From Natronincola ferrireducens (lineage in GTDB: Bacteria; Bacillota; Clostridia; Peptostreptococcales; Natronincolaceae), in NCBI RefSeq assembly GCF_900100845.1, contig NZ_FNFP01000003.1, forward strand, positions 186,001 through 250,000: a DNA stretch of 64,000 nt, read 5' to 3'. The notes beneath the pieces were generated by a model. That model saw nothing but the letters and a program-made list of their open reading frames with translations. It was not told the origin of the DNA and did not search any database. Position 1 is the first letter of the stretch, and the number at the start of each line of letters is the position of its first letter. The translations under genes and the position numbers were made by a program. Shown here one piece after another: positions 8,856 through 17,665 of the stretch.

Positions 8856-8884
8856 TTGACCTGACTAATAATGAGATGTATAAT
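8856..8884 (+). promoter_or_regulatory. sigma-A promoter of the DUF2089 gene
   Basis: The -35 box TTGACC (8856-8861) and -10 box TATAAT (8879-8884) are separated by 17 bases, with the start codon 46 bases downstream. Confidence 0.8.
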
Positions 8885-8929
8885 TAAAACTATTAAAATA
8901 TAATTAAAAGTAAAATAGAGGTGAAAGTA

Positions 8930-9220
8930 ATGAACTATAAGGCTCCTAGTCAATGTCCTATCTGTCAAGACGAATTACATATTACTAGAATGGGTTGTAT
9001 GACATGCAAGACCAATCTGGAGGGTCAGTTCACTGGTTGCAAATTCTGTAAGCTTCCTGAGGAGCAGCTTGAATTTATAGAGGTTTTTATTAAATGCAGA
9101 GGAAATATTAAAGATGTTGAAAAGGAATTAGGTATTTCATATCCTACAGTTCGCAATCGACTTGAAGGTGTAATACAAGCCTTAGGATATAGCATCGATA
9201 AAGGGGAAGGATCATGCTGA
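8930..9220 (+). CDS. DUF2089 family protein, zinc ribbon plus helix-turn-helix
   Basis: This 96-residue protein opens with a metal-binding segment (CPIC at residues 8-11, then CMTC and CKFC), followed by a helix-turn-helix-like region (IKDVEKELGISYPTVRNRLEGVI, split by GISYPTV as the turn and recognition helix). This is the DUF2089 arrangement and suggests a DNA-binding regulator. The start is the ATG at 8930 behind AGAGGTG, not the GTG at 8921 that lies inside that site. In many Clostridia the gene precedes membrane-protein genes; here nothing recognisable follows, so the target may be elsewhere or lost. The palindrome upstream suggests self-regulation. Confidence 0.8.
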   Translation: MNYKAPSQCPICQDELHITRMGCMTCKTNLEGQFTGCKFCKLPEEQLEFIEVFIKCRGNIKDVEKELGISYPTVRNRLEGVIQALGYSIDKGEGSC

Positions 9221-9438
9221 TCAAGCTATACAATAGAATAAATCAATAAGATATACTATAGATATTATTATAGATGGAATTACAGATTTCATGATATTGG
9301 CTATGGGATGCCTTCAGGAAAGGCTGGAGATTAGAAATGGCTACATGGGAGTCTAGATACAGGTGAATACAGAAGATAATATCTTTGGTAATAAAAGTTT
9401 TAAAATAAAACAATATATTTCTTTTAACAGGCTTAAAT

Positions 9439-9463
9439 CCCATGTCATGGGGTTTTGTTTTTT
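9439..9463 (+). terminator. terminator-like hairpin downstream of the DUF2089 gene
   Basis: A 6-bp stem (CCCATG with CATGGG) and a one-base loop are followed by a T-rich tract. It lies 219 bases after the stop codon. The rest of 9221-9668 shows no gene I can support. Confidence 0.55.
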
Positions 9464-9668
9464 AAGGAATTAATTTGCCAAAGAAAGCCTACTAGAAATA
9501 ATAAAAAGATGGAATTCTAGGTAGAATAATTGAAGATAATGCTATTTACTTTAAGCTTAAATTATGTGATAATTAAGAGTCGTAGAGTTACTGTTATGAT
9601 GAACATTGAGTATAAAAAAATTTAATAATATAATTATTTAATTACTTTTATAAAGCGAGGAATAGAAA

Positions 9669-11177
9669 ATGAAAATAGGGTTTGATCATGAGAAGTATTT
9701 AGAAGAACAATCAAAGTATATTTTAGAACGAGTTAATAATTTTGAAAAGTTATACCTAGAATTTGGCGGTAAGCTGTTATTTGATCTACATGCGAAAAGG
9801 GTTTTACCTGGCTTTGATGCAAATGCCAAAGTTGAACTGTTGTGTAAATTGAAAGAAAAGGTTGAAGTTATTATTTGTGTATATGCAGGAGATATCGAAA
9901 GAAACAAGATAAGGGGTGATTTTGGTATCACCTACGATATGGATACATTGCGGTTAATTGATGATTTAAGGGAATATGATCTTGATGTAAATAGTGTTGT
10001 GATAACAAGATATGAGGGACAACCTGCTACAACAGTTTTTATCAATAAACTTGAGCGTAGAGGTATCAAAGTATATATTCATAAGGCTACAAAAGGGTAT
10101 CCTACAGATGTAGATACAATTGTAAGTGACGAGGGATATGGTAAGAATCCATATATTGAGACAACAAAACCTATAGTTGTTGTGACGGCCCCAGGACCAG
10201 GAAGCGGTAAACAAGCTACTTGTTTTAGTCAGCTTTATCATGAATATAAACAAGGAAGAGTGGCAGGTTATTCAAAGTTTGAAACATTTCCTGTATGGAA
10301 TGTTCCTTTAAAGCACCCTTTAAATATAGCCTATGAAGCAGCAACAGTGGATCTTAAAGATGTAAATATGATTGATTCATTCCATTTTGATGCCTATAAT
10401 CAAATAGCTGTAAATTATAATCGTGATATTGAAACATTTCCTGTACTTAGAAGGATTATAGAAAAGATAACAGGGGAAGAGTGTGTTTATAAATCTCCAA
10501 CGGATATGGGGGTTAATAGAATAGGTTTTGGCATAATTGATGATGAGGTTGTCAAAGAGGCAGCTAACCAAGAAATTATTAGAAGATACTTTAAAACAGA
10601 ATGTGAGTACAAAAAAGGGTATGTAGATAAAGAAGTCTTTGAAAGAGTAAAGCTTATAATGGAGGAGCTAAATTTAAAAGAAGAAGACAGGAAGGTTGTT
10701 GTTCCTGCAAGAGAACGTGCAACTAGATTAAAAGAAGAGTGCAATAAAACCGAAGTCTGTTCTGCTGTAGCCCTAGAACTTAATGATGGGAAAATACTCA
10801 CTGGTAAAAGATCTGATGTAATGGATGCACCAGCGGCTGTAATTTTAAATGCTGTAAAATATTTTGCTAATATATCCGATGAAATTCATCTCATTTCTCC
10901 AGTTATACTTGAACCCATTAGAAGTTTAAAGTCTAAAACATTAGGTGGTAAAAGCACAGCTTTAAATTGCGAAGAAATATTGATTGCTCTGAGTATATGT
11001 GCCGCTACAAATCCAACAGCCCAAGTAGCTATGGAAAAGCTATCAATGTTAAAGGGATGCCAAGCTCATGCAACAACAATTCTAAGTAGAAGTGATGAGC
11101 AGGTTTTTAGAGAACTTGGAATAGATTTAACATCTGACCCTGAATACCCTTCTGAAAGTCTTTATTATAACGATTAA
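9669..11177 (+). CDS. DUF1846 domain-containing protein
   Basis: This 502-residue cytoplasmic protein matches the DUF1846 family over its full length. Recognisable features are the start [21 protein letters not shown], the [10 protein letters not shown] segment, the glycine-rich [20 protein letters not shown] (about residues 172-191) and [12 protein letters not shown]. Structures exist for the family, but to my knowledge no biochemical function is established; the GPGSGK stretch suggests phosphate binding. AGCGAGG precedes the start. It is monocistronic, with a terminator directly after the stop. Confidence 0.9.
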   Translation: MKIGFDHEKYLEEQSKYILERVNNFEKLYLEFGGKLLFDLHAKRVLPGFDANAKVELLCKLKEKVEVIICVYAGDIERNKIRGDFGITYDMDTLRLIDDLREYDLDVNSVVITRYEGQPATTVFINKLERRGIKVYIHKATKGYPTDVDTIVSDEGYGKNPYIETTKPIVVVTAPGPGSGKQATCFSQLYHEYKQGRVAGYSKFETFPVWNVPLKHPLNIAYEAATVDLKDVNMIDSFHFDAYNQIAVNYNRDIETFPVLRRIIEKITGEECVYKSPTDMGVNRIGFGIIDDEVVKEAANQEIIRRYFKTECEYKKGYVDKEVFERVKLIMEELNLKEEDRKVVVPARERATRLKEECNKTEVCSAVALELNDGKILTGKRSDVMDAPAAVILNAVKYFANISDEIHLISPVILEPIRSLKSKTLGGKSTALNCEEILIALSICAATNPTAQVAMEKLSMLKGCQAHATTILSRSDEQVFRELGIDLTSDPEYPSESLYYND

Positions 11178-11178
11178 C

Positions 11179-11213
11179 TTAAAAGCCGCATTATAGGCGG
11201 CTTTTAAAAGTTT
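11179..11213. terminator. terminator after the DUF1846 gene
   Basis: An 11-bp perfect stem (TTAAAAGCCGC with GCGGCTTTTAA) with a seven-base loop is followed by a short T-containing tail. Confidence 0.75.
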
Positions 11214-11379
11214 CTTCCCTATTTTCTTTCTCGTTTTCACAAAACACATTTTAATAAAACCAAGTTCCTTTATCCTACTAATCATATTGTTATAATGATT
11301 AAAGCAAAAGCACTTTTATCAATCGATTCTATGAACAAAATACAAAAAGAATATTAATTTAGTCAAGGGAGGTAATGAC

Positions 11380-12402
11380 ATGCAGGAAGAGTCTCCTATA
11401 GTAATAGTCAGGGCAATTCTACATATCCTAGATAATAGTGTGCAAATCCCTATTATTTCAACAAAAGAAATAGAATTAGAAGAAGATATAATTAAATTTC
11501 TTGAAAATCATATCTCAAAAGTAATAAATAGTGGGCAAGTTAAGGAAGGAATTTTTGAAAATACAGATAATACTATTTATAAGCTATGTGAAAAAATAGC
11601 ATCTAATTCTGAGGAGTTTACTTCCATTACTGCAGAATTAGCCACCAATCTATTTGAAATCATGACAAAAAATCCTGATATATCTCCAGGAGATGTTGTG
11701 TTTTGTGTTTTTCAACAGGACAATAGTAGTTATATGGCAATAATGAAATTTAATTACAAATCAAGCTATATACATTATGTGATGAGCACTGATGAAGGAA
11801 ACGTAAATAAGTTAATTAAACAAACTACTACGTTGCCCAGTTATGCACAAAAACTAGATGAGTGTATAATAATTTCTTTATCAGATTATCACATAAAATT
11901 ATTAGAAAAACAATATGAGATTAATGGAGATAAGGATTTCTATTTATCCAAATTATTTATGAAGTGTACATTTGATCTATCTAATGATGAAAAATTTAAA
12001 ATACTTACTAAAGTAACTAAGAAATTGAACAAAAAATATTTTGACGAGGATTTTAAGAAAACAGCAAAATTACACGAAGCTTTAGCCGATAGCATGGGGG
12101 AATGTGATGAAATTCAAATAAGTAATATTGCTGCTGAAGTCTTTCAAGGTAATCATGAAATACAAAATGAATATATTGATGAGATAAAGAAAGAAGGTTT
12201 AAAGGAAAATATCGTAAACCTACAACCATCAAATGTAGTAAATAAAAAACTTAAAACCCATAGGCTAAAGACCGACAGTGGCATTGAAATTAATTTACCT
12301 TCTGGCTATTATAATAATAATGATGTTGTTGAGTTCATAAACAATCCAGATGGAACAATTTCTATATTAATAAAAAATATTACTAAAATACATAACAAAT
12401 AA
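11380..12402 (+). CDS. nucleoid-associated protein, NdpA/YejK family
   Basis: This 340-residue protein resembles the 37-kDa nucleoid-associated family. It has the N-terminal segment leading into the SPGDVVFCVFQQDNSSYMAI core (about residues 105-125), followed by the aspartate-containing FYLSKLFMKCTFDLSNDEK block, which matches the family's YFLxDFLGC region loosely. YejK binds the bacterial chromosome. The match is by pattern only and the sequence is divergent. GGGAGG lies before the ATG. It stands alone between two terminators. Confidence 0.65.
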   Translation: MQEESPIVIVRAILHILDNSVQIPIISTKEIELEEDIIKFLENHISKVINSGQVKEGIFENTDNTIYKLCEKIASNSEEFTSITAELATNLFEIMTKNPDISPGDVVFCVFQQDNSSYMAIMKFNYKSSYIHYVMSTDEGNVNKLIKQTTTLPSYAQKLDECIIISLSDYHIKLLEKQYEINGDKDFYLSKLFMKCTFDLSNDEKFKILTKVTKKLNKKYFDEDFKKTAKLHEALADSMGECDEIQISNIAAEVFQGNHEIQNEYIDEIKKEGLKENIVNLQPSNVVNKKLKTHRLKTDSGIEINLPSGYYNNNDVVEFINNPDGTISILIKNITKIHNK

Positions 12403-12459
12403 AGCTGTAGATATCCTATATACCTAGATGGAGAGTATAGGATGTCTACAGCTTTTTTT
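12401..12459 (+). terminator. strong terminator after the nucleoid protein gene
   Basis: A long stem pairs AAAGCTGTAGA..TCCTATA with TATAGGA..TCTACAGCTTT and runs into seven T residues. The left arm includes the stop codon. On the minus strand it also lies just past the cbiM remnant. Confidence 0.85.
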
Positions 12460-12486
12460 ACATGTGTTTAAAATGCAAAGGATAGA

Positions 12487-12681
12487 ATATTAAGAGGCTT
12501 TAGCATGTTTGCGCCTAAAGCAGTTAAGCCACCATGTTTAAAAAACAGACTGTAATAAAAGACCTATAAAGACAGCAATAGTATTACGCTTCCCTACAAT
12601 AATTCCCAGCAATCCACCTAATAAGGGATGAATTGAACTTGGAGCAACCGGGATGCTGATTAAAGAAAAAGCTGCTGTCAT
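12487..12681 (-). pseudogene. cbiM: cbiM (cobalt transport) remnant, frameshifted
   Basis: On the minus strand this reads TAAFSLISIPVAPSSIHPLL, GGLLGIIVGKRNTIAVFIGLL and LQSVF, and then after a one-base shift in a T run, KHGGLTALGANMLKPL. This is the CbiM block with IP.GP.S.H......G...G.....A.....LLQ...F..GGLT.LG.N. The N-terminal part with the metal-binding start MHI and the C-terminal third are missing. It lies downstream of a cobalamin riboswitch on the same strand, which is the usual arrangement for cobalt uptake genes. Confidence 0.75.
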
Positions 12682-12701
12682 AAGATTAATAGAATTAAAA
12701 T

Positions 12702-12735
12702 TTTACTTCAGGTGCAGTTCTGCACCTGAAGTAAA
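12702..12735. repeat. 16-bp perfect inverted repeat
   Basis: Arms 12702-12717 and 12720-12735 (TTTACTTCAGGTGCAG and its complement) flank a two-base loop. It sits between the riboswitch and the cbiM remnant and has no T tract. It may be left over from an insertion, or be a terminator-like barrier. Confidence 0.6.
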
Positions 12736-12872
12736 GTAATCAATCTCCAGCAAAATAATAGGGGAGCAAATGGCTTATTTTGCTTTTATTTTGCTGAAGG
12801 GGGCGACGATTAATGTCGAGCACATACAGGATATCTCTGATTTTGATGTAATTCCTTAAATAAAGTGAAATT

Positions 12873-12905
12873 AAAAAAAAACCTAGACTTAAAGGCATAG
12901 GTTAT
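12873..12905 (-). terminator. terminator in the expression platform of the cobalamin riboswitch
   Basis: On the minus strand a 6-bp stem (AACCTA with TAGGTT) is followed by a run of at least seven T residues. It lies about 115 bases downstream of the riboswitch core and before the cbiM remnant. Confidence 0.6.
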
Positions 12906-13019
12906 TAGGATAAAAACTTGTCAAGTTATTTGAACAGCTATGACTTATAACAAACTAAGTTTAGTTGGTTATAGTCATGACAATTAATCCCAAATCCATA
13001 CACCGTGAATTTGTATGTG

Positions 13020-13180
13020 GCGTAGTTATACAAGTAGGTATCCTGGCTTAGGATCATTGCTGTTTTACGCCTTCCCAGATAATATCCAGTGGCATATATG
13101 TAAAGCAGCTCCCCATTACAGTGGCGGGACCGCGTTGGATTTGCACCAAACTTCCCTTTAAATTCATAAATGAACTTGTT
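13020..13180 (-). promoter_or_regulatory. cobalamin riboswitch
   Basis: The minus strand carries the conserved core in order: AAAGGGAA, GGTGCAAATCC, the G-C-rich CCCGCCACTGTAA block, a second GCCACTGG, and CTGGGAAGGCG before AGCCAGGATACC. These are the signature blocks of AdoCbl-class riboswitches. It should repress downstream expression when cobalamin is plentiful. An 85-codon open frame across it is a by-product of the RNA sequence. The only downstream gene visible is the broken cbiM. Confidence 0.9.
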
Positions 13181-13204
13181 TAACACTATATTCAATTTGC
13201 TTAA

Positions 13205-13233
13205 AGTATAACATGCTATAGAAACAAAAGCAA
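13205..13233 (-). promoter_or_regulatory. sigma-A promoter of the cobalamin riboswitch transcript
   Basis: On the minus strand TTGCTT (13233-13228) and TATACT (13210-13205) are 17 bases apart, 25-50 bases upstream of the riboswitch core. Confidence 0.65.
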
Positions 13234-13251
13234 CCCAAAATTTAGGATATG

Positions 13252-13282
13252 TACATCATAATAGGAGTACTATTATGATGTA
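13252..13282. repeat. 13-bp perfect inverted repeat over the LysR stop codon
   Basis: TACATCATAATAG (13252-13264) and its exact complement (13270-13282) are separated by five bases. The right arm includes the TAA of the LysR-type gene. There is no T tract, so it is at best a weak terminator. Confidence 0.6.
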
Positions 13283-14193
13283 ATGGTTGAAAAATCTTTA
13301 TAATATTGAGATTTTACAAACTCTAGTTCCTTAAGAAATAAAGGAATTGAAGGATTTTCATTGGCTTTTTTCCAAGCAACCACCAACTCATACTCAATCT
13401 TTTCACCTTCGATGTCAATAAAACGAAGACTAGGACTTGAATGGAGTTTAAGACTCTTTGGTAGAATGGCTATCCCCATACCTGAGTCCACCAATAATAA
13501 TACAGTGTTAAGAAGTTTAGGTTCACTAACTATGTTTGGAGCAAAACCATTATTTGAACAAATCATGAGCGTTTGATTAAAACCTTGAGGTGATTCTTTT
13601 CTATGAAGGGCAATAAAACGTTCATCCCTTAAATCACCAACATGTATACTAGTTTTATTTGCAAGGGGATGCTCACAATGCATTACTATTGAGAGGGTTT
13701 CAGTGAAAATCCTGTTTTTTTCTAGGCCTCCAATATTATCTAGACTAAATGCAAAGGTAAAACCAATGTCTAATTCATCATTATTTAAGGATTCTATCAG
13801 CATACCATGATTAAATTGGTTTAAATGTAAGTTTATCTTTGGATAATTTCTACGGAATTGTCTAATTAAATGGGGTAAAAAGTTCTTTTCGGTATAACCT
13901 AGAAAACCAAGATTTAAATTACCGATTATACCTAATTCTGCTTGACGAGTTTTTTCCATTGCTTCTACAGACTTGTTTACAAGGCTAATAGCTTCCTTTA
14001 AAAGTACAGCTCCAGCATTGGTCAGTTTTACTGAACGTTTATTTCGAATGAATAACTGTACACCTATTTTTTTCTCCAAATCTGCAATTTGTTGACTTAC
14101 AGCGGATTGTGCTACAAATAGCTGTTTAGCTGCTTCGGTAAAATTTAAGTTTTCTGCAACAGCAATGAAATAGCGTAATTGTCGGATATCCAT
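13273..14193 (-). CDS. LysR-type transcriptional regulator
   Basis: This 306-residue protein starts MDIRQLRYFIAVAENLNFTE with the classic LysR helix-turn-helix (AAKQLFVAQSAVSQQIADLE, about residues 18-37), followed by a periplasmic-binding-like effector domain with DIGF and the SGMGIAILP motif. The ATG at 14193 is preceded by GAGGGGGG; in-frame codons further upstream have no such site. It is divergent from buk-vorDBAC with 309 bp between the starts, the usual position for a regulator of the neighbouring operon, so I infer control by a branched-chain 2-oxoacid or CoA intermediate. I saw no clear T-N11-A operator in the A+T-rich gap. Confidence 0.88.
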   Translation of the reverse strand: MDIRQLRYFIAVAENLNFTEAAKQLFVAQSAVSQQIADLEKKIGVQLFIRNKRSVKLTNAGAVLLKEAISLVNKSVEAMEKTRQAELGIIGNLNLGFLGYTEKNFLPHLIRQFRRNYPKINLHLNQFNHGMLIESLNNDELDIGFTFAFSLDNIGGLEKNRIFTETLSIVMHCEHPLANKTSIHVGDLRDERFIALHRKESPQGFNQTLMICSNNGFAPNIVSEPKLLNTVLLLVDSGMGIAILPKSLKLHSSPSLRFIDIEGEKIEYELVVAWKKANENPSIPLFLKELEFVKSQYYKDFSTITS

Positions 14194-14502
14194 AATTATC
14201 CCCCCCTCATTTTTTATGCAGAATAAGTTATATACCAAAATAATAACATGTACCTCTATGATTATCAATATAAATCACTTTGACTTATCACTGATATACA
14301 ATTATGATATTTCACAATGAAGTTAATATTCTGTATTCTAATATTAGGAATAAATTTTATTATTTCTAATTTTTGTTGAAATCAATAGAGTATTCCTTGA
14401 ACATCAATAATTATAAAATTTTAGTATAGAGTATTATTTAAATAAAATTTCACTTATAAATAAAAACCTTATCAATAACTAATTTATAAAGGAGGTATCT
14501 CT

Positions 14503-15579
14503 ATGTCATGTTCAAAAAACAGGATATTAGCAATTAATCCTGGTGCAACTTCAACTAAAATAGCTATATATGAAGAAGAGACCCTATTATTTAAAAAAAT
14601 TGTAGAGCATTCAGTAAAGGATTTAAAAGAGTTTTCCAGTATATTTGGTCAATATGAATATCGCCTAAATTTAGTGCTAGAAGCCCTTAAAGAGGAAAGT
14701 ACTGAACTTAACACCTTAACTGCAATAGTAGGGCGTGGGGGATTGCTTAAACCATTGCTGGGGGGAACTTATGGAGTCAATGAAAAGATGGTGGATGACT
14801 TAAAAAGGGCAGAGCAAGGGGAACATGCTTCAAACTTAGGGGCTGTTATGGCTTGGAATTTAGCTAATCAATTAAACATTCCAGCCTTTATCGTAGATCC
14901 TGTTTCTGTTGATGAAATGGAGCCAGTAGCAAGAATTTCTGGGCTGTCGGATTTAAGAAGAATCAGCTTATCCCATGCTTTAAATATGAAGGCTGTTGCC
15001 CGTAAGGTAGCTAAAGAAATGGATAAAAAATATGAAGAAGTAAACTTTGTGGTGGCCCATTTAGGAACAGGGGTTTCCGTAACACCCCATAAAAAAGGAA
15101 AGATGATAGATGTAAACAATGCCATGGCTGAAGGTCCCTTTTCTCCAGATCGATGTGGGGGACTGCCAGCAGATCAACTAGTGAAGCTATGTTTCTCAGG
15201 AAAGTATACCTATGAAGAATTAAAAGAAAAACTGATTAGAAAGGGAGGTCTTTATTCTTACTTCGGTACGATGGATGTCCGTGAGGTAGAGGCTCTGGCT
15301 GAAAAAGGCAATGAAGAGGCGAATATTGTGTTGGATGCCTTAGCATATCAGGTTGCAAAGGAAATAGGTGCTATGGCGGCGGTATTAATGGGAGAGGTGG
15401 ATAGAATCATCTTAACCGGAGGCATTGCTTACTCTCAGAGAATTGTGAATGATATTATAAAACGTGTTAAGTTTATAGCTCCTATAGAAGTTGTTGCTGG
15501 GGAGAAAGAATTGCAATCCTTAGCCTTAGGTGCCTTAAGGGTCATTAGGGGGGAAGAGGAAGCCTCATTGTATAGTTAA
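14503..15579 (+). CDS. buk: butyrate kinase / branched-chain fatty acid kinase
   Basis: This 358-residue protein of the acetokinase family (full length for butyrate kinases) converts acyl phosphate and ADP to the free acid and ATP. Visible motifs are NPGATSTKIAIY (phosphate-binding loop 1, residues 12-23), the VVAHLGTGVSV block, DVNNAMAEGPFSPDRCGGLP, and ILTGGIAYS near the C-terminus. Next to a 2-oxoacid:ferredoxin oxidoreductase it probably acts on isobutyrate, isovalerate or 2-methylbutyrate. No phosphotransacylase gene (ptb) is present in the operon, so acyl-CoA to acyl-phosphate conversion must be encoded elsewhere. AAAGGAGG lies at the expected distance. Confidence 0.92.
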   Translation: MSCSKNRILAINPGATSTKIAIYEEETLLFKKIVEHSVKDLKEFSSIFGQYEYRLNLVLEALKEESTELNTLTAIVGRGGLLKPLLGGTYGVNEKMVDDLKRAEQGEHASNLGAVMAWNLANQLNIPAFIVDPVSVDEMEPVARISGLSDLRRISLSHALNMKAVARKVAKEMDKKYEEVNFVVAHLGTGVSVTPHKKGKMIDVNNAMAEGPFSPDRCGGLPADQLVKLCFSGKYTYEELKEKLIRKGGLYSYFGTMDVREVEALAEKGNEEANIVLDALAYQVAKEIGAMAAVLMGEVDRIILTGGIAYSQRIVNDIIKRVKFIAPIEVVAGEKELQSLALGALRVIRGEEEASLYS

Positions 15580-15607
15580 TATAAGGATAAATAAAGGAGG
15601 GATTAGC

Positions 15608-15811
15608 TTGGAAAAGATAAAGGTATTAACTGAGTATTGCAAGAGTTGTAGTCTCTGTATTGATGTTTGTCCTAAAAAAATTTTAGCTATTGGAAATAAA
15701 ACGAATAAAAAGGGGTATTTTATAGTTATTTGCAATGACCAAGAAAAATGTATAAGCTGTGCTTTATGCGCAACTGTTTGTCCGGATGTAGCAATAGAGG
15801 TTTATAAATAA
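15608..15811 (+). CDS. vorD: ferredoxin-type delta subunit of 2-oxoacid:ferredoxin oxidoreductase
   Basis: This 67-residue protein has two 4Fe-4S motifs, CKSCSLCIDVCP (residues 11-22) and CISCALCATVCP (about 48-59). It passes electrons from the TPP subunit to an external ferredoxin. The start is a TTG at 15608 with AAAGGAGGG seven bases upstream. It lies 28 bases after buk and just before the alpha subunit, so it is part of the same operon. Confidence 0.9.
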   Translation: MEKIKVLTEYCKSCSLCIDVCPKKILAIGNKTNKKGYFIVICNDQEKCISCALCATVCPDVAIEVYK

Positions 15812-15838
15812 AAGTGGGGAAAGGAGCTGAAATATTTA

Positions 15839-16909
15839 ATGGAAAGAGTGCTAATGAAGGGGAATGAAATCATTGGTGAAGCTGCTATTCGTTCAGGTTG
15901 CAAATTGTTTTTTGGATATCCTATCACACCTTCAACAGAAGTTATAGAATATTTATCTAAGCATCTACCACCAAAGGGTGGTACAGTATTACAGGCAGAG
16001 GATGAGATTGGCGCCATCAACATGTGCTATGGTGCTGCCTGTACAGGCTCTAGGGTTATGACAGCATCTTCTAGCCCAGGAGTCAGCTTAAAGCAAGAAG
16101 GACTTTCCTACAGTGCAGCTGTAGAGCTTCCTATGGTGATTGTCAACATCAACCGATGTGGTCCAGGATTAGGAGGGTTGGGTCCAGCTCAATCCGATTA
16201 TTTCCAGGCTGTAAAGGGTGGTGGACACGGTGATTATCGATTAATTGTCTTAGCACCTTCTACAGCCCAAGAGCTTTATGATTTTACCATGAAGGCCTTT
16301 GATTTAGCTGATCAATATCGTAATCCAGTAATGATTTTAGCAGACGGATTTTTAGGTCAAACAATGGAGCCAGTTGTTTTAAAAAACAGACCCGAAATCC
16401 CTGAATTTGATAGAAGTTGGGTAGTTGATGGGGCCAAAGGTAGAAAAAAACGCATATTAGCAAGCTACTCCCTAACCAATGAAATTGGTGAAGCCAACAA
16501 TCTCCGTTGGGAGGCCAAGTATAACAATATACAAGAGCAACAACAACACTGGGAAGAATTCTATGCAGAAGACGCAGAATATTTACTAGTAAGCTACGGA
16601 ACTACTGGTAGGATATGTAAGAGTACTGTTATCAATGCTAGAAAAAAAGGAATCAAACTAGGTTTAATCCGTCCCATTACTTTATGGCCCTATCCTGAAA
16701 AGGCATTTACTCCTTATAAAGACAAAGTAAAAGGAATTGTAACTGTGGAGTTAAACACAGGACAGATGATTGAAGATGTAAAGCTTGCTGTTGATTGCAA
16801 AATGCCGGTTCATCTTTATAGAAGACAGGGCGGTATGCTGCCAACAGAGGATGAAATATTAGATTTTGTTGAAGAACAATTTAGTTTACTAGCAGTGGAG
16901 GGGGTGTAA
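15839..16909 (+). CDS. vorB: 2-oxoacid:ferredoxin oxidoreductase, alpha subunit (VorB/KorA type)
   Basis: This 356-residue protein contains the pyrimidine-binding domain (GYPITPSTEVIEYLS, about residues 23-37; QAEDEIGAINM with the catalytic-type Glu, 51-62; TASSSPGVSLKQEG) and the C-terminal domain II. It forms a heterotetramer with the flanking subunits and oxidatively decarboxylates a 2-oxoacid to acyl-CoA. Pairing with butyrate kinase favours branched-chain 2-oxoacids over pyruvate or 2-oxoglutarate, but the sequence does not prove the substrate. Confidence 0.88.
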   Translation: MERVLMKGNEIIGEAAIRSGCKLFFGYPITPSTEVIEYLSKHLPPKGGTVLQAEDEIGAINMCYGAACTGSRVMTASSSPGVSLKQEGLSYSAAVELPMVIVNINRCGPGLGGLGPAQSDYFQAVKGGGHGDYRLIVLAPSTAQELYDFTMKAFDLADQYRNPVMILADGFLGQTMEPVVLKNRPEIPEFDRSWVVDGAKGRKKRILASYSLTNEIGEANNLRWEAKYNNIQEQQQHWEEFYAEDAEYLLVSYGTTGRICKSTVINARKKGIKLGLIRPITLWPYPEKAFTPYKDKVKGIVTVELNTGQMIEDVKLAVDCKMPVHLYRRQGGMLPTEDEILDFVEEQFSLLAVEGV

Positions 16910-16912
16910 ACC

Positions 16913-17665
16913 ATGGAAAAAGTGTTTACTAGAAGTAAAGGTTTGACAGAGGTTCCTTTTTCCTTCTGTCCAGGATGTACCCACGGAACGATTATGAGAT
17001 TAATAGCTGAGGTACTTGAAGAGTTAGATATTATTGAAGATACAATTGGGATTTCTCCTGTAGGTTGTGCAGGATTTTGTCAAGATTTTTTCAGCTGTGA
17101 CTTTGTAGGCGCTCCCCATGGTAGAGCCCAAGCCGTAGGAATAGGGGTAAAAAGAGCCCTACCAGAAAGAACAGTATTCACTTATCAGGGGGACGGTGAT
17201 ATTGCAGCCATTGGAACACAACATGCTATTCATGCTGCAGCTAGAGGTGAAAAAATCACATCCATCATGGTTAACAATGCCATCTATGGGATGACGGGAG
17301 GACAAATGGCCCCTACTACACTAGAGGGGATGAAGACATCCACCAGTCCTTATGGTAGGGATCATATTCTTGATGGAGCACCTATGGACTTTCCTAAGGT
17401 CATTGCAAATCTTCAAGGTGCGGTATATGTAGCTTCTGTTTCTGTAGATTCACCAAAAAACATTAAAAAGGCAAAGGAAGCCATTAAAAAGGCATTTAAG
17501 GTTCAGCAGGCGGGTCTTGGATTTGCTCTAGTCAGCGTATTGTCCACCTGTCCCACCAATTGGAATATGACACCTGTAGATAGTTTAAAATGGTTAAGAG
17601 AAAATATGATGCCTATTTATGAAATGGGTGAAATAAAGGTAACAAAGGAGGTTGAAGCCCTATGA
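16913..17665 (+). CDS. vorA: 2-oxoacid:ferredoxin oxidoreductase, TPP-binding beta subunit
   Basis: This 250-residue protein has the CPGCTHG motif (residues 18-24), whose cysteines belong to the proximal Fe-S/TPP region. It also has the GDGD....G motif for Mg-TPP (YQGDGDIAAIGTQHA) and NNAIYGMTGGQMAPTT. It starts four bases after the alpha subunit stop behind GGAGGGGG, and overlaps the gamma subunit by four bases. It supplies the thiamine active site of the complex. Confidence 0.9.
   Translation: MEKVFTRSKGLTEVPFSFCPGCTHGTIMRLIAEVLEELDIIEDTIGISPVGCAGFCQDFFSCDFVGAPHGRAQAVGIGVKRALPERTVFTYQGDGDIAAIGTQHAIHAAARGEKITSIMVNNAIYGMTGGQMAPTTLEGMKTSTSPYGRDHILDGAPMDFPKVIANLQGAVYVASVSVDSPKNIKKAKEAIKKAFKVQQAGLGFALVSVLSTCPTNWNMTPVDSLKWLRENMMPIYEMGEIKVTKEVEAL

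Noticed and set aside
12770-12859. 29-codon frame (MAYFAFILLKGATINVEHIQ...) with a fair ribosome-binding site
   Set aside because: It lies in a decayed region, overlaps no known family, and is opposite the riboswitch transcript; evidence is too thin to call a gene.
12938-13195. 85-codon open frame on the minus strand
   Set aside because: It is the translation of the cobalamin riboswitch core; the conserved RNA blocks explain the sequence and there is no ribosome-binding site.
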